This document shows, piece by piece, positions 14,482 through 27,200 of a DNA stretch of 64,000 bases (position 1 is the first letter of the stretch; each line of letters begins with the position of its first letter). Source of the DNA: Anas platyrhynchos (taxonomy: Eukaryota > Chordata > Aves > Anseriformes > Anatidae); NCBI RefSeq assembly GCF_047663525.1, contig NC_092587.1, positions 38,493,001 to 38,557,000 on the forward strand, given 5' to 3'. A program made the translations under genes and the position numbers. Under the pieces are notes generated by a model that worked only from the letters and a program-made list of their open reading frames with translations, was not told where the DNA came from and ran no database searches.

Positions 14482-15584
14482 ATCATGAGTTAAGCCAAGG
14501 CTTTGTTTTCCCTCCCTCCACTCCTTGCTTAAGGCTTGTAATCTGGGTGGAAAATACAAAAAGCTTGTTATTGTCTTCACAGTATGTCCTAGAGGTATGA
14601 AAAGGGTAAGATAAAGTGACCCAAGAATCTACCATCAAAGCCCAGAATGCAATTCATGTAGGAATAGCATTAACTCAGCACTACAAGCAGAGTATAAACC
14701 AGCTAGGTGCAATTACATGAACAATGACAGCAATTCAAAGTCCAGATGCTGCTGCAAAATGACTTGCTAGCTGTGGAGACCAACAGCTTTGACTCCTAAC
14801 ATTCGATTTCTGAGCTAATGAGCCAGAGGGTCACGCACAGTTAGGTGCTTCTTAGTGACATCTGATGTGGAAGAGGGTTTAATTACTGCTCCATTGTGTT
14901 TGGGAAGTTTTATTGCAAGACCTCTGGCAGGACACTTAGAGCTACAAAGCAGTGAAGTGATGCTAATGTGTTCTGGACATAAGGCTAGCTATCTCACCTA
15001 GAGATAAGGCAATGGGCAGCTCATGGAGCAGAAATCACCACCAAGTCTTTGCTTCTCTTGTGCTCTGAGATACATCAGTTGGCATGAGACCTGCAGTAGT
15101 TTGGCCTGCGCTATTAATTGCTGTCATAGTCTCTGAGCAATTAGTTCACAGCCGTGGACTCAATGGGCTATGCTGCAAGGAAACCAAGGAGAAGTGATGT
15201 ATATATGTATGTACGTGTACGCACACAGGCATGTGTAATACAGGCTGGGCAACAGGGATGCCTACTCACAGCTACGGAGCCGAGCACTTCCTCTCGCACT
15301 CATTCCCAAACCAGCCATCCACACGCTGTGTTTGCTGTACTGGCTGAGGGAACCACACCCAGCTGTGTGTACAGCCATCTTCATCGCTAGGTGACCAGCC
15401 CTGACGAGGTGCAGTCTACTCAGTAGGGATTTGCATTGCCCACCCCCATTCTGCACCCAACAGATGCCAATGCCAGATGTTCAGAGCCAATAAACCCACA
15501 CCACAGTTATCCAGGACTACTGTGTAAAACACGAGGTGCTAGGGAGCACCAAGATTTACAGGAGGCAGTAGGCATTCATTTTGC

Positions 15585-16247
15585 ATTTCATTTTGTGCCC
15601 TTCACCTCTTATCTTGCCACTGGGCACCACAGATAAGGCACTGGCTCCTTTCTCTTGGCACCCTCCTTTTGTATACATTGACAAGATCCCCCTGAGCCTC
15701 CTCTTCCCCAGGCTGAGCAGGCCCAGCTCCCAGCCTCTCCTCACAGGGGAGCTCCAGGCCCTTCTCCACCTTGGTGGCCCTGCGCTGGACTCTCACAGGT
15801 ATGCCCATGTCTCTCTCCTTCACTTGAGGGATGGGGGTGAGGGCAGAACTGCACCCAGCACTGCAGGTGTGATCTGAATAGAAGGGTCACCTCTCATGAA
15901 CCGCTCACACTCCTTTGCCTAACTCCTTTGACTCCTTTGCAGTCAAAAATACCATGAGCCCCCATAGCAGCAAGGGCATGGTGCTAACTCATATTCAACT
16001 TGGTTCCTGCTAGGACACCTAGGTCCTTTTCTGCCAAGCTGCTTTCCAACTGGGTGGCCCCCCAAGAGCACATTGGTGACTGGGGTTGTTCCTCCCCAGG
16101 TACAGGACTCTGCCCTTCTCGTTGAACTCCAAGTAATCCTGCTTAGCCCACCTCTTCAGCCCACCAAGGCGCTTGCAGATGGCAGCGCAACCTCTGATGC
16201 TGCATCAGCCACTCCCCACAGTTTTGTGTCATCTGCAGAATGTCTAG
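15585..16247 (-). mobile_element. Old CR1 LINE fragment (RT region)
   Basis: Read on the minus strand this is the late reverse-transcriptase region of a CR1 non-LTR retrotransposon. The frames QRRATKVEKGL and EKRRLRG-like pieces are recognisable but broken by stops and frameshifts. The plus strand shows typical CR1 landmarks, including a CAGGCTGAGCAGGCCCAGCT-like stretch near 15710 and GGGGTTGTTCCTCCCCAGGT near 16083. Both ends are missing, including the terminal octamer repeat. It is much more diverged than the copy at 42442-44574. Boundaries are approximate. Confidence 0.85.
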
Positions 16248-17388
16248 ATGGTTTGATATACATTTTGTTGTTGTTGTTTTGTTTTATAATTTGTTAACTA
16301 ATGGCACATCACAACATGGAAAGGACTCAGTTTTGACTGCACGCTTGACCCTGTTGAGTTCTCTACTTTTATGCTTTGACCTCTTCTGCTGTTTAGTCAC
16401 AATATAAATACTGCACCCATTTATGTGTTATGAAGAAAAAGTGTTTGTCAGCAGACTTGGGAAAAAGAAGGGGGGCAATGTATATAAGCCAACATTTACC
16501 ATACTTAAAGGCTTTTTAATAAAAGTTAAATACTGTGCTTTTATAGACTTCTTTCATTCTAAACTGTATTACAAATTTGAAGAAATCAGGTACTACTGCA
16601 TCACAATGAAGAAGGGGCTTGGGTCAGCTTTTTGATAGCGGTTGTGTAGTCTGCAAATAAGTCTGACCAGTGAACCAGGTGTTTGAAGTTTAATTTATTT
16701 AGTAGTTCATGTTTAAATAACAAAGTTACTTAAAACATGTAATCTTCCTCCATTCCCCAAGCTGAAAAAAGTTATTTACTACTTTCCTCCTTAAAGACAG
16801 TTACTTCATGTGTAGCTCATATATAGCAGGAGTTTTGAAAATTCCTGGATGTTATGTCACAGAGCACTTGCCCTTATTCACGAACATTAAGACCACTTGT
16901 TCACTGTCTTCATGGCAGCTGCATAACTCATCTATGCAAGAAGTATCACAACCCTCTTGTGATTTTGCATAGAGGGAAAGCAGGTAGAAAGCCAACCCAA
17001 TATGAATAGTCCCACAACTAGTTCACTAGATTGGCAGTATCTGCCATGTACATGCTGACTGTAGAAAGAGGGCCTCATTTTAGTAAATCTGAAAATGAAA
17101 TTATATAAAATGCACTTTCCCTTACTGACATGGCATTCTTGAAAGGAACAGTCACTGTGGAACAAATACATGTGTATCTGAGGCAAGAGGAAGAAAAAGA
17201 AAAATCATAGATGTAGTTTTTGTATATCCACAATCAGTAATTCAACCACATCTGCTTACCTTTTGATGAAAAGAAGGGAGACAAAATATATGTTTTGCTT
17301 TCTTTTTTTAATAAGGTCAGGTTCTATTGAAAATCTCTGTAAAAACAACTAATGCTGCAAGGTAGTACCAATACAAAACAGATCAATA
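16248..17388. other. Intergenic spacer downstream of ZFC3H1
   Basis: AT-rich sequence lies between the CR1 fragment and the proposed ZFC3H1 polyadenylation site. I see no coding exon, RNA gene or element in it. Confidence 0.5.
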
Positions 17389-18099
17389 TTAACTTTAAAC
17401 TGTTAAACTTTATTATAAATTAAAATTTCTTTACAAAAATTGCACATAATTGACCACTCTTAGGTTCTGATGCACTGGCATTTGCAATAGTTTCTTTAAT
17501 CTTCAAGTTTAATAGTCTCTGCCGTGAGTCCAATGCAGAAAAGGGCAGTAAGCAACCCTCTTAGAGCCTTCAAGTGCAAGAAGCATACTTGTGGCCACGG
17601 CAGTTACACTTTCCTTAAGAGCGGCTGCTTTTGTTTTAAATCCTGTAATGAAAAAGTCTCAAAAAAGGTTTAAAAAAGGAAAAACCCAAAGTGGACTACT
17701 TGCTTTTTACTGTAAACACAGCCCAGTAAATTAACCCCAAACACAGATCTCTCAGGCATCAGTGAGAGTGTCAAGTGAATCAGGAACAGCAAAACAAAGA
17801 AAACAGAAAATAAAAGGAAAACATGAAAAAATAATGTCTGTCATTTTGATTAACTATACTTACGTACATGATGTTATGAGAATCTGGCAGGGCCCAGAAG
17901 CGAGGCCAGACAGCGAGTTCATTTTTCCAGAGAGGAGGGTCATGTTAATTGTTTCCAGGTTCAAGGAAAGCAGACTGGAGACTTGATATGCTCAGCAATA
18001 CTCATCTGCCTTACGCAGATCTTAGGCACAGATCAGCCTGAAGAATCATTCAACTGATTTTGGCATTTAACAGGACTTATGGCTGACTGTACCCAGTGT
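17389..18099 (-). other. ZFC3H1: ZFC3H1 3' UTR
   Basis: This runs from the TGA at 18100-18102 to just past the first canonical AATAAA on the minus strand (17409-17414). Cleavage would fall about 15-25 bases beyond it, so the low boundary is an estimate. ATTAAA variants at about 17495-17500 and 17508-17513 could give a slightly shorter end. The UTR is AT-rich and shows no other element. Confidence 0.6.
17409..17414 (-). terminator. ZFC3H1: ZFC3H1 polyadenylation signal AATAAA
   Basis: The plus strand reads TTTATT, which is AATAAA in the direction of the gene, about 690 bases after the stop codon. It is the first canonical hexamer in the gene direction. Confidence 0.6.
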
Positions 18100-18237
18100 T
18101 CAGTGATTCTTGCTTTCTGTTCTGCAAGTGTTTAAATTTAAAAGCTCATCTAGGCTGACTCCAACCTCTTGGCACTTGGAAACTAGTTTTCTCAGGTTAT
18201 CAGTTTTACCTCCTCCTGATGCTTCAAACAAGAGTTG
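18100..18237 (-). CDS. ZFC3H1: ZFC3H1 coding exon 35 (last)
   Basis: Residues 1952-1996 plus TGA. It starts [18 protein letters not shown] after the acceptor TCTCTTACAG and ends ESKNH, like the human C-terminus. Phase 0 entry. It closes the helical repeat region. Confidence 0.95.
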   Translation of the reverse strand, partial: QLLFEASGGGKTDNLRKLVSKCQEVGVSLDELLNLNTCRTESKNH

Positions 18238-21200
18238 CTGTAAGAGATGGGGAAGCAGATATAAGATTTAGCCAGAGCTTGAGCATCACCACATCTAAGG
18301 ATATGGGATATGCAGAAAATTTATATGAAACCTCAAACTGAATCATAAGGAGAAAACATTACATCTTTCCACAGTGTTGCACATAGAGGTAACTTATGAA
18401 GAGCTCTCTGATATAAATGATGGACCTGTAAAATAAAAACAAATATTAAGTCAGTACCATGTTGTGAGATCAAAATGAGTGATATGAAGCACAAAAGTCA
18501 GTTGCAATGAATTTTTAAATCAACTTTAATAGTTTCAAATTCAAGCATTATTGTCACTACTAAAAGAAAAGACAAGCTCATGTCTGACCTTAATTCTAAC
18601 CCCTGTATGCAAATGATTGATTACATGAGAACATTCATTTTTCTTCAAAAGATTGCCTTATTCATTGCACAGGATGGAATATGCACAGGGAATGTAGCAG
18701 CTTATTCAGTAACTTTCACTTGTGTACAACTCCAAGGTCTTTCTTACTATTGCATACAATCCCAACCCTGCAATGAAAATAACTGTTTCATAGCCTTTTT
18801 TTTTTTTTTGACATCTATCTGCGCTTTATCAGTATGTCTTTGCAACTACAGCAAGACTTATTTTTCCATTTTATGTCTGCATTGAACTTTTTTGTTCTCC
18901 TTCTTCAAGCATCTACTCCAGCCTCCTTCAGCTACTGTTATCTGAAGTACCAGCTCCAATCAAGAAGTAATTGGTGTTTGTTAGCATTTTAAACTGTGAA
19001 ACATTTGTATATTCTCTTAACAATCCTTTAAATGATCTGCTGAAGGAAGCAAGTGACAGGTTCTCCAGGGATGATAAATCCAGAATCTCAATCATAATTC
19101 AAACAATATCCTACTTGTTAACTAGAAGCTCCAGCTATCTGCAATATTTCACATATGCCTGAATTCTAATTGGTTCATATTCTTTAAGGGTTCTCTTCTC
19201 AATTAATTATAAATCTATTTTTCCAAATTTAAAACCAAATAATGCAGGGATCTTGTAAGTCAGCAGTCTCACTATAGGGAGTGCTTTAAAATGCAGTCCA
19301 TCTAATACAATGACTGAAGCAGGGATCTGTGACTAATTAGAGATTACACCGAACGATCGACACAGAGACAGAATTAAGGTTGAATACACAGCGATGTCTT
19401 TGATGTCTCCTGACTGAACTATTTGATCTTACAAACTAAATAACTGTCTACTTAGGGGTGTTCTTTTTTAAAGACTCAAGGAAACAGTAAAAAAAAAAAA
19501 AAAAGGAAAAGAGATTTCATATGTGAATCTAACATGAATCCGTTAAAATTTTAGTACTGTTTCAAAAGAAAGTCTACTGACAAGAGAAGGATGCTGAGAA
19601 CCAGTCACTGCAAGAATGACGTGTAACAAGATACAGCAGAGAAGCAGCTCAGAAATGCCACAAATGAGAGGTGAGTAACAAGCCCGTGTCTTCATGATCC
19701 CCCTAATACACAGCATCTCTCCACAAGCAGAATATTTAGAGTGACAGCAACAATACCAGAAAGACCCATTCTGTTTGAACTGAGAAGTGATTCACTCTGT
19801 TGCTGTGCTAAAAAAAACTCTCTTATTTACGTACAGAGATAAAAATACACCCCCCCACACCCACACATGTTAAGTAGCAATGAGTAAGCTTATTATTTTT
19901 GGAGAAAAGGAAATGATAGCTTTAGGGTGTAAGTGGGGCATGGGAAATCATTCAAATTCTCTACTCATATTTGCCTGGCAGAAAAACCCTTCCAACTGAT
20001 TGCAAAGGTAGGTAGTCATTAGTTATCTTCCAGCACAACAGGATTTTTCCCCTCTACTGCATTTTAAATGTTAGCCATCTCCTCCAGGTTAAGGAAAAAA
20101 ATAAATAAAAGGAAGGGAGGAGGGGGGAATATAGACTTCCCTGTACAGGAAAGATACAAGTAGTATGCAGAAGTACTAAAAATATAATCCCTTCTACTTT
20201 GATTGACAGAGATACTTCTCACACCTGAAGCAAACGCTTCTGTGTTTACACAGAATATTTCAATTATCCAGAATTCTTAGGTTTAAGAAATGACCATTGC
20301 TTTGGATAAAGCAAAAGAATGAAAAAGTTCTGCAATTTTTCATTTTAGTAAGGCGTGTTGACTTACTTCTCTTTGTCCCATTAGAAAGCATTCGGCAGCA
20401 ATGGCTCTGAGGAAAAGAAACACACAAAAATATTTATTCTTGAATTATTTTAAATGCCATAATTGGCAGAATACTGACTGTGCAATGGAATTACAAATTC
20501 CTTGAGAAGAACTAACTTCCAATGATGTTAATCTACAGTGAAAAGATAAAAATAACCGTTTTTTAAAAACAACCTTACATGAGCAAGACATTTCAGTGGT
20601 TCCCCATTATGAACAAACACTGAAGAAAAAGATCAGTTCAGCATCACTGGATAATGGAGATTACTGCTATTGTGATATATAAAGGGGAGGGTAGAGAGGG
20701 AAGACAGAAGTCAATAGTTGAATTCAAAAGGCAACTTGTAAATATATCATTCATCTTTATCTGTATAATATCAATTCACATAAGTTTCCCCAAGAGGGAA
20801 ATTCCATTTTTCATTTTAAAGATGTGACAGTACCTCTGTTGTAACAAAGTTACTGCTTAAATAATAAAATAATGAAAGAGACTTGCAGCACAAGCCCAAT
20901 TTGAAGGACATTTCAGATTTACCTTTGTGATGTAAACCTTATAAACAAAAGCAATATCTATGAAAACAGATGTATGACTGTTGCATTACATTTTCCAGAT
21001 GGCCAGGCATGTTGGGATATTATATGTAAACATCTTGGCTTGCAGTTTCAGAATTTGAACATTGCTCTCTTCCCAGTATCGCAGAAGCAGTCTGTAAAAG
21101 GCATTCATGAGAAAGGAACACTGCTCTAATCACTGGGAACAGAAAAGCAATGCAAAGATACATACACATTATACAAAATGTATTACACTTAATCTCAACC

Positions 21201-24200
21201 AAGAGTTGCAGGTAGGAAAAAGGGGCAAGACACCACACAAGATCGACTGAACATGCTCTTACAACAAAAAAGAAGGTACACTGTCAGAGAGTAACTACAC
21301 AGTGTGAAAACATGTTGGCACATTACACGATCTGGTTTTAGCATGTGTGAGGTAACTGTATATTTGAAGGAAGGCTGATTAGTTTCGCAGTCACGTGGCT
21401 ACAAGATACTGTGCAGACAGTTCTGCTCACCCATTTTGTGCAGTATCAACATTATCTAAGGAAGCTGTAAGCTCCACCTAGACAAAATTTCAACTTGACT
21501 TAAAATGCAGCCAATTTCCTATGCTCAATCTGGGTGTGCCATTCTCCCCACATCCCCCAACCTGTGGCCAACCACTTTTTTTTTTTTTCCCAAATCTGGC
21601 TTTGAAATCTTTGGAGTCCCTGTTGATGATGAACAGTAAGTGCTCGTGGTCTTTTCAAGCACTTCGTACAATGTTCTTGAGTTCACTGCAGCTGAATATG
21701 TTAAAATATGGATTCTCTAATCCTGGACGAGTGCATTTTGAAATACTGTCTAAGAGTTGATGTGATGTTTACTCTAACTGCCCTTAATTCCCATGAGATT
21801 TTTTCAGAATTAAGGATTGTCTTCACTAAATAAACATCAAACCTCCAGGTAGCACTGTTAAATACCGATGCATCCATTTTATTTTGCTCCATGTTAAAAC
21901 TATACTCTTAGCAGATATTAAGTAACAAGATTTTAGTATAATATCTAACCTTTCTCTACACACTTGAAATTTACATTTGTAAACATATACAACATGAATA
22001 TATTTATTAATAGTTCCTGTATAACTGTAACCTCTCTGTAGATAAAACAGAACCCTTTCAAATACTAGAAAAAGATTGAGATAGTATCAAAAGGCACAAT
22101 GTGCCACAAACAACATGCAACAAGAGGAAGAGTTTTATTTTTGCAGTAGAAATCAAATCATGTGCATCGTGTACAGAAAACAGTAGTGGCATTAACCAGC
22201 TGTTCCTCTTGATTACAGGTGTTTTTACATACCTCAGTGCAAGTCCAGGATTAGCAGGCATAGTAGAACAAAACCTTTCCAAGGTTTTGGAATGTTGAGA
22301 TTTTGGAATGCAGCTCAAATAAAAAAGAATTACCTGCAAAATTTGAATTATAAATATTAATCTACTTCACAGCAGTCTAATTTTGCTAAGAGTAATGGGA
22401 TGACAGAATTATGAACATTGTGACTGAAGTGAGTTACCACCTACAAACCTTATCAACAACAAACCTTATCCCTCAGGGGTACAAACATCAATTCATTTAA
22501 GAAATCAACGTACTGTTGCTAATACCACAGATTTTAGTCTTTCCTGCCTGTATTTAGTGAATAAAAAGAAATGCACTGGATATTAGCAAAATGGGACCCA
22601 AGATTTTCACAGAGAGAATAAAAGTTTGACAGAATAAAGCTTACGGAAGCGCTCAACTCAATCTTTCTCTCCTGCTTTTCTACTTTATTTCTTCTGTTTC
22701 TCAGACACTATAATTTTTGTGATCAAAAGCGACAGCTTAAATATTGCTCCCATCACCCAGCGGTACAGCTCTGCTGACCCTTCTTGCTCAACCATCTTTT
22801 CTCTCCTTTCCGGTTTCTCTTTTATCAAAGAAATAGTAGTTTGTTATTAATAGCTGTATTCACACAGTATCAAGACATGCAATTTATTTATATTGAAGTT
22901 TCTCTTAGCCTTACGTACTCTTTATTCTGAAAGTCACTGCTAGGTATTTTTCTGCTTGTAACACTACTCTCCTCAAGTACCTTGTTCTACTAATTCCTAG
23001 CTCCCAGTGTACATATACTACTGATACTCTGATGCTGTTATTTTGACAAGTAAATTACAAATGCTCATTAAAAGGATACCAGTCTTTTTGTTTTTTAATT
23101 AACTGTCCCCAGAAACATTTTTACCTTGTTATGAAACTCGTAATTGGTCCAATAATCAGCAGCACTAAAAGGAATTGGGTATCGTGTGGGGACTGTAACC
23201 AGACATCTGTTCACTAGGTCAGTAAAAAGCTTGAATTCTTGAACTTTGTTGTTGGATCCAACAACTTTGCTATTGATAAAAACAAGGTAACTGGAAGAAA
23301 AGAGAAAAAAATTGTTCTGGTGGCCTTCACTTAATTTTGAGATTAAATTACTTTTGTCTCAAGAACTTACTCCAGCCAGATGTTCTGAACAATTTCCTGC
23401 TGCATCACTGCACCAAGAGCTGCTTCGTAGGCATCCAGTGCTTCACTAATACTCGTGTGAAGAGACTGGCACAAACTGTTTATATTAAAAGTTTAAAAAT
23501 ATGATGTTATATGCACAACATATCTTAATATAGAAGAGTAAGAAACAAGAACTTCCTTAAGAAGCACAAAAACAGTTTTCAGTTTAACAGCAAAACAGAC
23601 TAACTTTAACAGTCAATGCATTACAATGAGCAAATCTCAACTGCACGTAAAAGTAAGGAATAATGCAGGAACTGTGCAGTTTAAAATACAGTTCTTGACT
23701 GAAATCGAAACATTATCCATTGCCTTCTTTTGTAATGCATCCATTGCCTTCTCTCTTTTATTAATCCTTATTTTAAGGATGCTCTGACTGCTACAGAATG
23801 GAGACAAGTCTTGAGATTCCATTTGGAAAGAACCAGAATAATAAAATTTCAAAGTTGTAATACAAGAGACCACTTGAGAAACGACATGAAACTCACAACA
23901 AAAGTAAGTGTTCTGGAACACACTGATCATATCAGAGGGAAAAAAAAGAAAAAAGCAAAATAGTCAAAACTAAACTAAAACCAGCTCCCTCAAAGAAACG
24001 TAGTCAGAACAGTATATGGGACCTCACCAAACACAGGAGACACTTTTTTGCCTAAGATTCAGTTATCAATCCTCATTTCAAGGTGTAAATTAACAATAAA
24101 AGCTAAGACTTCCAGTAAGTCATAAGAGAAAAAAGCATGAAGACTAAAGAAATGCAAAATACGGTAGGGTTGTTTCAACAACCTTCCTACAGAACTCTGC

Positions 24201-27200
24201 TGACTAGAGCAACATAATCAGTGCCTGATTCTAGGCCTGTTTTCTCCAAGAACTAGGAACTATTTACTAGTTTTGCTCTATACATATATATGTGTGTGTG
24301 TGTCTGTACATATGTGTGTGCACGACATATGTCTATACTTCTTTTATATAGATATAAGATGAATGATGTTTCTGGGCAAAACATTGTCCCTTGATCTTTT
24401 AAGGCTCTAGTAATCTCACACTATTTTCACCTGGTAAAAGTCAACTTTTATATCTTTTGCCACCTGCACCTTGAAAAGAAGAAAAATATAGGCCCAAATC
24501 CCTAAACACTTACTGTGTAGCAGAACTAAACCAACACAGCCACTCTTTGAAATGAATTTTGAAAGTGGTGTTAAAAGTAATACAGACACATATTTCAAAA
24601 GCACCGATTCTTCCTCTTAGGACCGAGTGCCTAAGCTCAGATTCTCCTGTGACCTTAAGTTAAAGTCACTAATGACGAAACAGTGACCTCAAGCGTCTTT
24701 CTAACAATACTTCACTGTGTAAGTACTGAAATCTAATAAGTGAACTTGCAAAGAAATAAGTATTTCTTAAATATATATAGATATAGATATATATACACAC
24801 ACACACACTTAGTTGGAATTCATGGACAATACCATAAACTAACATTGAGGTAACTTAATCTAAAACTTAGGCATTATCTTGAAATGAAACACGTTTTACC
24901 TGTTTAAAAGTTCACCGTCAACTGAAAGCTGAAAGTGTTGGAGTTCTAAGCAATGCTTAGTCATCACCTGAAGCATCACATTTGCCCCTTTACTTGAAAA
25001 ACTCAATAGCCACTTGCGCAGTTGGCATAAAACTTGCATAAAACTGTCTATGCTTTGCAGCAGCCAGTTTGTTTCTCTGAACACTGGCAGATCATTTATT
25101 GAAAGAACCTCAAGTGACACATGTCTGGGCAAATAATGAATGTTCTGCAATTGAAAACTCAGTTTACTCAGACCTACTAGCTGTTCCTTAGAAATACTGT
25201 AAAACGCCTCACCAGTATATCTGCCACAGATATGGGATTTGCTGGTTTACAACATCATCTGTAAGGTGTTCTTTATAGAGAGGCGCTGTAAATTCAATTG
25301 GCATTGGAAAATTCAGGAGATATCTACAAGAGAAGAAGTAGTAGTAATAGAGAATATCCTTCTAACATTGAAGATTCCTCCACGAACATAACAGTTTAAA
25401 AATACAATTCATAGAATGTATTAAGAACGCACCTACTTTTCTTAGAGATTAGTTTAACTCTATCCAGATAAAAGATTTATTAGAGAACATTACATAAAAA
25501 ATAGAAATGGTTTATATACAGAGTGGTTTACAATATTAGGCTCTAGGTTAAATGTTTCTCTCGATCTCAGACACCACCACCACCCACCTTGCCCCTCATA
25601 AAATACATCAAAACCTAGGATATAATTATCTACCTATAGACATCTACACTGCATTGCCAGCACTACATTCAATGTAAACAAACACAAGCAGGAATAAAAC
25701 CTAACACATAAGAAGTTCTCAGTCTCATCTGTGTAAGATTTAACAAAGAAGGTCTTCCTTTGAAGGCCTTCAAAGGCAGTTAGCTTTGACAGACTTCCTG
25801 AAGTTTTGAAATACACAAGGTTCACTATCATCAATTAGGTGCAAAAAATTCAGGTGGAGCTTCAGCAGACCAATTACCAACATGTACCGTTTCAGCAATA
25901 ATCTGTTGATTAAAAGCATACTGGACCTCTGGATTGAGGGCTTTCACAATTGCTTAAATAGGAAGTTTGCAGTATGCAGTTTTAAGCTCTAAACTTTGAA
26001 AAAAAAAGCTTCAGCATGCATGTATCGCATTCCTTTTTCCCCACATCCACAGATTAAATTTGTTAGCTGTTTCACCTGTAAGTTCTTATGCTTTTACAAT
26101 TTAGTATAAAAACACAAACAACTATAATGCTTAGAAAACACCAAACCATAATTGAATGAAGTCTTAGCAAAATCTGCCAGAGCTAAAAGCAGAAGAATCC
26201 TAGACTGCTTAATTTTTTGAGAAAATGCCAGTATTACCAAAATTTCAACAGAAAATAATATTGCATACATACCTTAAGAGATCCATGGGATCATGCTGTT
26301 GGTAGGTATTCTCAAAGAAAGCTCCCACAAAATCTTGTAACAGTGGAAGAACATTGCCTGACCTTTCCTGTTTTTTTAAATAAAGAAATATATTAGACAT
26401 CAACCTGAAGATGACAAGAACAATTTAAGCACAATAACCAGCAATGTCTCTCTCTGTAACGCTCCTTTGCCTTCATTCTCTCAAAAAATGAAACCTAATA
26501 GGGAAAGTCAGCAGGTAGAAGAAAACATATTACAGAGTGAGTTTACTGTTGCTGTCTAATGTTCTTGAATAAGGAGATTAACAGTGCATTAGAGTGAACA
26601 ATTTGAGCTACAGATTTAGCACTGTATAAAATTACTTTGGTTACATTAAGTAACGTCACTAATCTTGCCAATTCTATATTAAAGCAGAACTACACATTAC
26701 AAAAATATTGTTAAGAACAATCAATTTCCTACATGTTTGAAACTGCACATAAAACCCAAACTTTATAAACCCAGCAGACCAACAAAAGGAGTTTTGGGAT
26801 GTGGCATTACCTGTGAAATAAGGAATTTACATAACTGATAAAAGACCTCTGCATTCTGAGGATTCTTCTCAAATGCTCCAATCCACACTTGGTAGGCACT
26901 GTCGCTCTGCTGCATCTGCACGTACAAGGTGGCCATACTCTCCAAGAGTGGGCAGTTGTTAGGGCAGAGCTCCAATAAAGATCTACAAAGTTCTGCAGCA
27001 GATTCCCACCTTGAATAAAAGTAACAGTTAAGTTTTCAAGGACACATAGGTGAGTACTCCTTATTAAAAATGTCTTGAAACAACTTACCTTTCAAGAAGC
27101 TTCAACAAAGCTATCATGTTTCTGTAGAGTGGAAAGCAGACAGCTATTCTTTTGTCAGCCTCAAGGCTCTCATCAGTACATGTTTTGACTGCATCTTCAG

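Larger units (their letters stand above)
1..15584. other. Intergenic region, no gene recognised
   Basis: I see no recognisable coding exon, RNA gene or named transposon here. Open frames of 60-196 codons occur on both strands, but none resembles a family I know and most overlap others in different frames. The content is AT-rich DNA with several microsatellites, listed separately, and two somewhat more GC-rich patches around 3900-5800 and 7400-9450. In mammals LGR5 lies tail-to-tail with ZFC3H1. No LGR5 seven-transmembrane exon is visible, so if that order is kept in birds LGR5 ends beyond the left edge. Confidence 0.6.
23476..25212 (-). other. ZFC3H1: ZFC3H1 intron 28, with microsatellites and an exon-like open stretch
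   Basis: 1737 nt. It holds a TA/TG microsatellite (24281-24320), an AT then CA microsatellite (24770-24808) and the open exon-like stretch at 24900-25144, treated separately. Confidence 0.7.
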
